This document shows positions 58,542 to 64,000 of a DNA stretch of 64,000 nucleotides, one piece after another. Every line of letters begins with the position of its first letter. The stretch's first letter is position 1. Below the pieces are notes generated by a model, which was not told where the DNA came from, made no database searches, and saw nothing but the letters and a program-made list of their open reading frames with translations. This stretch comes from Sphingosinicella sp942492965. GTDB lineage: Bacteria > Pseudomonadota > Alphaproteobacteria > Sphingomonadales > Sphingomonadaceae. The position numbers and the translations under genes are program-made. Location of the stretch: NCBI GenBank assembly GCA_942492965.1, contig OW818656.1:4278001-4342000 (forward strand). The letters are read 5' to 3'.

Positions 58542-60596
58542 ATGTTCCGCGCCGTTCTCCTGCTGCTTGCCGCCCTCGCGTCGCCCGCCCTTGCGGCAAG
58601 CGCCGTCCAGAACCCCAACACGCGCGTCGAGCTGATCGCGGAAAGCGCCGCGCCCGCGCCCGGTAAGACCGTCGCGCTCGCGATCGTCACGACGCCCCGC
58701 AAGGGCTGGCACACCTATTGGAAAAACCCCGGCAGCGCGGGCATGGAAACGCAGGCAGCGTGGACGCTGCCGGAGGGCGCCGCCGCCTCGGCCATCCGCT
58801 ATCCCGTGCCGTCTACATTCACCGTCTCGGGCATCATGAACTACGTGTTCGAAGGCGAAGCGGCGCTGCTCGTCGACCTTTCCGTGCCTCAGCTTGCCCC
58901 CGGCACGCCGCTCCCCGTGAAGGTGCGCGTCGATTATCTCGTCTGCGACGATGAACTCTGCGTCCCCGAAAGTGCCGACCTCGCGCTCGACTTCACGGTC
59001 GGAGACGGCGCGGCAGACGCCTCTACACAGCCCCGCTTCGAAAAGGCACGCGCCGCCCTGCCTCGCCCGGTCGACTGGCCCGCGCGCTACGCCAGCGCAG
59101 ATGAAAAGTTCCGTTTGTCGGTCGATACCACCGGCGCGGGCGACGTCAGCCGCGCCTATTTCTTCCCGGAGGCCGACGGCGTCCTCGATTACGATGCCCC
59201 ACAGACTGTCAGCCGCAGCGGCGACACGCTCATTCTCGAAACCACGGCGGGCGCCAATGCCGATCCGGGCGCGGTAAGCGGCGTGCTGCGCCTCGACCGC
59301 GCCGACGGCAGCCATTTCGGCGCCAGCCTCACCGCAAGCGCGGGCGAGGTCGCGGCGGCGGGCGCGCCGCTCGCCTCCGCCGGACACGACCAGCATCAGC
59401 CGGGCCTTCCCTCCGCGCTCACCGCCTTCGCACTCGCCGTCCTCGGCGGCTTCATCCTCAACGTCATGCCGTGCGTGTTCCCGATCCTCGGCCTCAAGGC
59501 GCTCAGCCTTGCGAACGGCGGCCATTCCGAAAGCGCCGCACGCCGCGAAGCGCTCGCTTATACGACGGGCGTGGTCGGCACCTGCGTCGTGCTCGGCGCG
59601 GTCATTCTCGCGCTTCGCGCGGCGGGCGCGCAGGTCGGCTGGGCGTTCCAGCTCCAGGATCCGCGCGTCATCTTCCTGTTGCTGCTGCTCGTCACGGGAA
59701 TCGCGCTCAACCTCGCCGGGCTGTTCGAAATCAGCGCACCCCGCGTCGGCGGCGACGCGCTCGCGGCGCGCGGCGGCACGCAGGGTGCGCTCTGGACCGG
59801 CGCGCTCGCCGCGATCGTCGCCACGCCCTGCACCGGGCCATTCATGGGCCTCGCGCTTGGCGCGGCCATTCTGCTGCCCACCGCGCTCGGCCTGCTCGTC
59901 TTCGCCGGGCTCGGGCTTGGCCTCGCCCTGCCCTTCATCCTGATCGGCTTCATCCCCGCACTCCGCAATCGCCTTCCAAGGCCCGGCCCGTGGATGGTGA
60001 CGTTCCGCCGCGTCATGGCGCTGCCGATGTTCGCGACCGCCGTCGCGCTCGCATGGGTGCTCGGGCGGCAGGCGGGCGTTGCGGGCATGGCCTTCGGGCT
60101 CGCCGCCGCCGTGTTTCTCGCCGCCGGGCTCTGGTGGGTCGGCATCCGCCAGCACGGCGGGCGCCCCGCCGCCGTGCCGCTCGTCGTTGCCGCGCTCTCC
60201 GTGGCAACCGTACTCCTCATCACCCCGCGCGCCGAGGCGCCCGTCGCCAATGCGGCACTGCCGAACGTCGAGCCCTTTACCGAAGCCCGTCTCGCCGCGC
60301 TGCGCAGCGAAGGCCCGGTGTTCGTCTATTTCACCGCCGACTGGTGCATCACCTGCAAGGTGAACGAAAACGGCGCGCTCTCCGCCCCCGCCGTCACCGC
60401 CGCGTTCACGGACGCCGGCATCCCCACGCTCGTGGGCGATTGGACCAACGCCGACCCCGCGATCACGCGCTTCCTCGAAAGCCACGGCCGCGCGGGCGTT
60501 CCGCTCTATCTCTTTTACGCGCGCGGCCAGGATGCGGAGGTGCTTCCGCAGCTTCTGAGCGAGGCGCTGATGCTGGAACTCGCCCGCCGCGCTTGA
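58542..60596 (+). CDS. dsbD: DsbD/ScsB-type protein-disulfide reductase
   Basis: A 684-residue inner-membrane thiol transporter. A signal peptide (ending ALAA near residue 19) is followed by a periplasmic domain (about 20-285) with the cysteine pair CDDELC. Eight membrane segments carry the cysteines in NVMPCVFPILGLK and VATPCTGPFMG, and the C-terminal thioredoxin-like domain has ADWCITCKVNE. It carries reducing power from cytoplasmic thioredoxin to the periplasm. The long alpha domain and layout are closer to ScsB than to E. coli DsbD. The ATG at 58542 starts the signal peptide. The redoxin gene follows. Confidence 0.9.
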   Translation: MFRAVLLLLAALASPALAASAVQNPNTRVELIAESAAPAPGKTVALAIVTTPRKGWHTYWKNPGSAGMETQAAWTLPEGAAASAIRYPVPSTFTVSGIMNYVFEGEAALLVDLSVPQLAPGTPLPVKVRVDYLVCDDELCVPESADLALDFTVGDGAADASTQPRFEKARAALPRPVDWPARYASADEKFRLSVDTTGAGDVSRAYFFPEADGVLDYDAPQTVSRSGDTLILETTAGANADPGAVSGVLRLDRADGSHFGASLTASAGEVAAAGAPLASAGHDQHQPGLPSALTAFALAVLGGFILNVMPCVFPILGLKALSLANGGHSESAARREALAYTTGVVGTCVVLGAVILALRAAGAQVGWAFQLQDPRVIFLLLLLVTGIALNLAGLFEISAPRVGGDALAARGGTQGALWTGALAAIVATPCTGPFMGLALGAAILLPTALGLLVFAGLGLGLALPFILIGFIPALRNRLPRPGPWMVTFRRVMALPMFATAVALAWVLGRQAGVAGMAFGLAAAVFLAAGLWWVGIRQHGGRPAAVPLVVAALSVATVLLITPRAEAPVANAALPNVEPFTEARLAALRSEGPVFVYFTADWCITCKVNENGALSAPAVTAAFTDAGIPTLVGDWTNADPAITRFLESHGRAGVPLYLFYARGQDAEVLPQLLSEALMLELARRA

Positions 60597-60634
60597 TTAT
60601 GGCATCCTCGCCCTTCACCAAAGGGAGACGAGAC

Positions 60635-61237
60635 ATGAAAACAGCCATCGCCGCTTTCGCTGCCATCGCCTTCGCGGGAACCGCCTGGGCCGCCGACGTC
60701 GGCAAGCCCGCCCCCGCCTTCACCGCGCAAACGGCAGCGGGCAAGACCGTCAGCCTCAAGGATTTCGCCGGGAAAACCGTCGTGCTCGAATGGACGAACA
60801 GCGGCTGCCCGTTCGTGAAGAAGCACTACGACTCCGGCAACATGCAGAAGCTGCAGGCCGATGCGAAGGCGAAGGGCGTCGTCTGGCTCACCGTAAACAG
60901 CAGCGCGCCCGGCAAGCAGGGCCACGTTGACGCTACGCTTGCCGCGAAGGAGATGAAGGACTGGACCTTCCAGCCCACCGCCTACCTCCTCGATCCCGCC
61001 GGCAAGATCGGCAAGGCCTATGATGCGCGCGCGACGCCGCACATGTACGTGATCGACGGCAAGGGCGTGCTCCGCTACGCGGGCGCCATCGACGACAAGC
61101 CGACCGCGAACGCGGCGGACATCAAGGCTGCGAAGAACTACGTCACCGCCGCACTCGCCGATGTCGCGGCCGGTCGCGCCGTCGCCAGCCCCGTAACGCG
61201 CGCCTACGGCTGCTCGGTGAAGTACCCGGAGGCTTAA
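60635..61237 (+). CDS. Periplasmic redoxin (AhpC/TSA-like thioredoxin fold)
   Basis: A 200-residue exported protein with signal peptide MKTAIAAFAAIAFAGTAWAA. The thioredoxin-fold domain has a single active-site-type cysteine in NSGCPFVKKHYDS rather than CxxC, a cis-proline in RATPHMYVID, and one more cysteine near the C-terminus (YGCSV). It is 38 bp after the DsbD/ScsB-like gene, which probably reduces it. The substrate is unknown. GGGAG precedes the ATG. Confidence 0.86.
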   Translation: MKTAIAAFAAIAFAGTAWAADVGKPAPAFTAQTAAGKTVSLKDFAGKTVVLEWTNSGCPFVKKHYDSGNMQKLQADAKAKGVVWLTVNSSAPGKQGHVDATLAAKEMKDWTFQPTAYLLDPAGKIGKAYDARATPHMYVIDGKGVLRYAGAIDDKPTANAADIKAAKNYVTAALADVAAGRAVASPVTRAYGCSVKYPEA

Positions 61238-61307
61238 AGCGCCCTTAACCAGCGCGGCCCCACCATGACCCTCGCGTACGTGTATCTGTCTCGCGGGGTC
61301 GTGGGTC

Positions 61308-62180
61308 GTGATTATCTTTTTCGGGCTGGCCATCGTGCTTGTCTGCGTGTTCGGCAGCTTCCTGATTGCTGGCGGCGAACTCGGCATCATTGCCGGGGCG
61401 CTGCCGCAGGAACTGCTCGTCATCGCGGGTGCGGGCGCCGGTGCGTTCATCATTGCGAACAGCAGCGCGACGCTGCGCCGCGCCGCTGCGGGCGTGCGCC
61501 GCGCGTTCGAAGGCGAGCGCTGGGGAAAGGCCGATTACCGCGACCTCCTCTGCCTGCTCTTCCTCCTCATCAAGACGCTGCGCACGCGCGGCGTGGTCGC
61601 GATCGAAAGCCACATCGAATACCCGGAAGAATCGCGCCTCTTCGCCGCCTTCCCCCGCATCGCCGCAGACCCCGCGCTCGTCTCCTTCATCTGCGACTAC
61701 GTGCGCATGATGGCGATGAACTTCGAGGATCCGAACCAGATGGCAGACGCGATGGAGGCTGATCTCGATCGCCACATCGCCGAGGAATATCAGGCGCAGG
61801 GCGCACTCCAGATGCTCGCGGACAGCCTCCCCGCGCTCGGCATCGTCGCCGCCGTGCTCGGTGTCATCAAGACCATGGGCTCGGTCGATCAGCCGACCGA
61901 GGTCCTCGGCGCCATGATCGGCGGCGCGCTCGTCGGCACCTTTCTCGGCGTGCTCCTCAGCTACACCGTCGTCGGCCCCATCGCCTCCCGCCTCGCGCAG
62001 GTGATCGACGCCGAAGCGAAGTACCTCACCCTCGTGAAAACCGTCATCGTCGCACACCTGCAGGGCCAGGCGCCGCAGGTCGCGGTCGAGCTCGGCCGCC
62101 GCACCACACCTTCGAACCACGCCCCCAGCTTCGCGGAAATGGAAGCCGCGCTCGACGCCCTGCCGCGCGACCTCGTCTAG
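61308..62180 (+). CDS. motA: Flagellar motor stator protein MotA
   Basis: A 290-residue inner-membrane stator subunit with four hydrophobic segments. The conserved prolines lie in SLPALGIVAAVLGVIKTMG and GVLLSYTVVGPIASR; the cytoplasmic loop carries RGVVAIESHIEYPEES. It conducts ions with MotB to drive flagellar rotation. The start is GTG (61308), with a poor ribosome site. No motB follows; argC is next, so the partner must be elsewhere. Confidence 0.92.
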   Translation: MIIFFGLAIVLVCVFGSFLIAGGELGIIAGALPQELLVIAGAGAGAFIIANSSATLRRAAAGVRRAFEGERWGKADYRDLLCLLFLLIKTLRTRGVVAIESHIEYPEESRLFAAFPRIAADPALVSFICDYVRMMAMNFEDPNQMADAMEADLDRHIAEEYQAQGALQMLADSLPALGIVAAVLGVIKTMGSVDQPTEVLGAMIGGALVGTFLGVLLSYTVVGPIASRLAQVIDAEAKYLTLVKTVIVAHLQGQAPQVAVELGRRTTPSNHAPSFAEMEAALDALPRDLV

Positions 62181-62204
62181 CGCTGGAATCCCCCCGGCAT
62201 ATCC

Positions 62205-62212
62205 GCTAAGCC
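62205..62212 (+). promoter_or_regulatory. Caulobacter-type -10 element before argC
   Basis: GCTAAGCC ends 7 bp before the argC ATG, the same octamer and nearly the same spacing as upstream of the dsbD-like gene. No clear -35 or ribosome site was found. Confidence 0.33.
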
Positions 62213-62219
62213 CCGCGCC

Positions 62220-63260
62220 ATGTCGCAAAAAATCCGCATCGCCGTGCTCGGAGCGTCGGGATACACCGGCGCCGATCTCGTTCGCCTGGCGCTCACGCAT
62301 CCCAACATCGAAATCGCCGCGCTCAGCGCCAATGCCAAGGCGGGGCAATCGATGGCGGACGTGTGGCCGCATTTCGCCCACGTGCCTTTGCCCGCGCTGG
62401 TCCGCGCCGAGGAGATCGACTGGGCGGGCATCGACGCCGTGTTCGGCTGCCTGCCGCACGCGGCTTCAGCCGCGCTGCTCTCGACGCTCATCGGCCCGCG
62501 CATCATCGATCTGTCGGCGGATTTCCGCCTGAACAGCGCCGAGACCTACGCCGAATGGTACGGCAACCGGCATCCGGCGCCCGAGCTGCTGCCCGATGCA
62601 ATCTACGGCCTCACCGAATACGCCGCCGAGCTTCTGCCCGCCGCGCGCATCGTCGCCTGCCCCGGCTGCTACCCCACGGCGGCGCTGCTCGCGCTGCTCC
62701 CGCTCTTCGAAGCCGGCCTCGTCGGCCACGAGCGGATCACGATCAACGCCCTCTCCGGCGTCTCCGGCGCCGGCCGCAGCCTGAAGGAAGCGAACCTCTT
62801 CGCCGAGATCGCGGAGGCGGTGCACCCCTACGGCATCGGCCGCCACCGCCACATGCCGGAGATCGAGCAGGAGCTTGCGAAGCGCGCGAACGGCGCCGTC
62901 ACCATCAGCTTCACGCCGCATCTCGTGCCGATGAACCGCGGCGAGCTTGAAACCATCACGGTCGAGCTGATGCCCGGCAAGAGCGTGGCGGACCTGCGCG
63001 CCGCGCTCGGCCACCGCTATGCCGCCGCGCCGTTCGTGCACCTGCTGCCCGAAGGCAAGGCCCCGTCGACGCGCATGGTGCGCGGCTCCAACCACTGCGT
63101 GATGAACGTGTTCGAGGATCGTATCCCCGGCCGCGCCATCGTGATCGTCGCGATCGACAACCTCGTGAAGGGCTCGTCGGGTCAGGCGATCCAGAACATG
63201 AACCTGATGTTCGGCCTTCCCGAAACCACCGGACTCCTGCAGGCGCCGCTTTTCCCATGA
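62220..63260 (+). CDS. argC: N-acetyl-gamma-glutamyl-phosphate reductase
   Basis: A 346-residue NADPH enzyme of arginine synthesis, reducing N-acetylglutamyl-phosphate to the semialdehyde. The Rossmann motif GASGYTGADLVRLA, the catalytic Cys in VACPGCYPTAAL and the histidine in GRHRHMPEIEQEL are present; NLVKGSSGQAIQNMN is diagnostic of the family. It lacks a ribosome site and is possibly leaderless. It overlaps the GNAT gene by 4 bp. Confidence 0.96.
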   Translation: MSQKIRIAVLGASGYTGADLVRLALTHPNIEIAALSANAKAGQSMADVWPHFAHVPLPALVRAEEIDWAGIDAVFGCLPHAASAALLSTLIGPRIIDLSADFRLNSAETYAEWYGNRHPAPELLPDAIYGLTEYAAELLPAARIVACPGCYPTAALLALLPLFEAGLVGHERITINALSGVSGAGRSLKEANLFAEIAEAVHPYGIGRHRHMPEIEQELAKRANGAVTISFTPHLVPMNRGELETITVELMPGKSVADLRAALGHRYAAAPFVHLLPEGKAPSTRMVRGSNHCVMNVFEDRIPGRAIVIVAIDNLVKGSSGQAIQNMNLMFGLPETTGLLQAPLFP

Positions 63261-63796
63261 TCGTCACCGAACGCCTGAAACTCCGCCCCTGGCGCGAGTC
63301 CGACCGTCTGCCGTTTCGGATGCTCTGCGCCGACAAGCGCGTCATGGAGCATCTCGGCGGCCCCCGCAGCGCGGCCGACGCCGACGCCGCGATGGAGCGC
63401 ATGATCAAGAGCGAGAAGGAGCGCGGCCACTGCTTCTGGGCGGTCGAGCGCAAGTCGGACTTTTCGTTCATCGGCTTCTGCGGGCTCCTCGTCTGTGAAA
63501 AGCCCGGCACGCCCGTTGACGGCGAGATCGAGATCGGCTGGCGTTTCCGGCACGATTGCTGGGGCCAGGGCTTCGCCAAGGAAGCCGCCTATGCGAGCTT
63601 CGACTGGGGCTTCGCCAATCTCGATGTCGAGCGCATCATCGCGATCACCATGTCGGAAAACACGCGCAGCTGGGGGCTGATGGACCGCCTGCGGATGCGC
63701 CGCAAGCCGGAGCTCGATTTCTACGAAACCTCCGCCACCACGGGCGGCAAGGAAATGCGCATCATCACCTATTCCCGCTCGCGAGCGTGGGACTGA
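63257..63796 (+). CDS. GNAT family N-acetyltransferase
   Basis: A 179-residue acetyltransferase of the RimJ/RimL-like type 3 group. TERLKLRPWRESDRLPFRML starts the fold, and the acetyl-CoA loop region is WRFRHDCWGQGFAKEAAYAS. The acceptor is unknown. It overlaps argC by 4 bp and the next gene by 1 bp, so it is translationally coupled. Confidence 0.9.
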   Translation: MIVTERLKLRPWRESDRLPFRMLCADKRVMEHLGGPRSAADADAAMERMIKSEKERGHCFWAVERKSDFSFIGFCGLLVCEKPGTPVDGEIEIGWRFRHDCWGQGFAKEAAYASFDWGFANLDVERIIAITMSENTRSWGLMDRLRMRRKPELDFYETSATTGGKEMRIITYSRSRAWD

Positions 63797-64000
63797 TGCC
63801 GGTCTACAGCTACGAGGGCGCCGTGCCCGAGATCGCCGAGGACGTCTTCATCGCGCCGGGCGCGCATGTGATCGGCAATGTGAAGATCGGCGCGGGCTCC
63901 AGCGTCTGGTACAATTGCGTGCTGCGCGGCGATGTCGGCACGATCACCATCGGCGAATGCACAAACATTCAGGACGGCACCGTCGTCCATGTCACGGGCG
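63796..64000 (+). CDS. Gamma carbonic anhydrase family protein (partial, runs off right edge)
   Basis: The first 68 residues of a left-handed beta-helix protein. Hexapeptide repeats (VFIAPGAHVIGNVKIGAGSSVWYNCVLRGD in two turns, then ITIGECTNIQDGTVVHV) include the RGD and NIQDG motifs with the first metal-ligand histidine. Members may be carbonic anhydrases or related acyl/metal proteins. The ATG overlaps the GNAT stop by 1 bp. Confidence 0.88.
   Translation, partial: MPVYSYEGAVPEIAEDVFIAPGAHVIGNVKIGAGSSVWYNCVLRGDVGTITIGECTNIQDGTVVHVTG

Noticed and set aside
58527..60485. 652-codon minus-strand frame
   Set aside because: Antisense of the DsbD/ScsB-like gene.

Overview
The window is a GC-rich, gene-dense bacterial chromosome segment that looks like a sphingomonad-type alphaproteobacterium. 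Three things point there: the gene order rpmF-plsX-fabH-ihfA-merR, the SRP RNA gene directly upstream of dnaX, and Caulobacter/sphingomonad-style promoter elements together with a long Oar-like TonB-dependent receptor. This placement is inference from gene order and protein families; no database search was run. No rRNA operon, CRISPR array, prophage or insertion sequence with a transposase was seen.

Region 1 (1-9.7 kb): a LysR regulator cut by the window edge, trxB, an unusual histidine-kinase-like protein, an Lrp regulator, an SDR dehydrogenase, a Bcr/CflA-type exporter, a FadB-type fatty acid oxidation enzyme, a small GlsB/YeaQ stress membrane protein, a cyclophilin, and a hemerythrin gene flanked by two different valine tRNAs. 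The hemerythrin gene has a textbook EcfG general-stress promoter. Region 2 (9.8-20.4 kb): the proteostasis block hupB-lon-[TonB receptor]-clpX-clpP-tig-tRNA-Leu, all on the minus strand, with the receptor gene wedged between clpX and lon. Region 3 (20.4-31 kb): tlyA, a YwqK-like gene and dxs; a MerC/Zur-like metal operon divergent from cutA with a palindrome between them; a PF10118 protein with a TetR regulator; ybaB-dnaX and ffs; then a small remodelled patch with a perfect 30-bp inverted repeat, an orphan small gene, a truncated copy of the start of nudC, an unrecognised secreted protein and intact nudC.

Region 4 (31-41.3 kb): merR, ihfA, fabH, plsX and rpmF, a metallo-beta-lactamase-fold hydrolase, an S9 peptidase, a PabB-PabC fusion, an aspartate aminotransferase and a DUF445 protein. 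Region 5 (41.3-49.5 kb): an RND efflux pump with its adaptor, a second GlsB/YeaQ protein, a SIMPL-domain protein, another SDR and a phospholipase D-family enzyme. Region 6 (49.5-56.3 kb): an incomplete arginine-succinyltransferase (AST) operon (DUF1338, astC, astA, astD) followed by glutathione-dependent formaldehyde dehydrogenase and read divergently from a LysR regulator. Region 7 (56.3-64 kb): heme A synthase, rplM-rpsI, a DsbD/ScsB-type thiol transporter with a periplasmic redoxin, motA, argC, a GNAT acetyltransferase and the start of a gamma-carbonic-anhydrase-like protein.

Most of the window is conserved core genome. The parts most worth a second look are the MerC-Zur-CutA locus and its operator, the duplicated nudC start around an alien-looking gene, the EcfG-type stress promoters, the degenerate kinase, the AST/DUF1338 operon and the histidine/lysine-rich tail of trigger factor.
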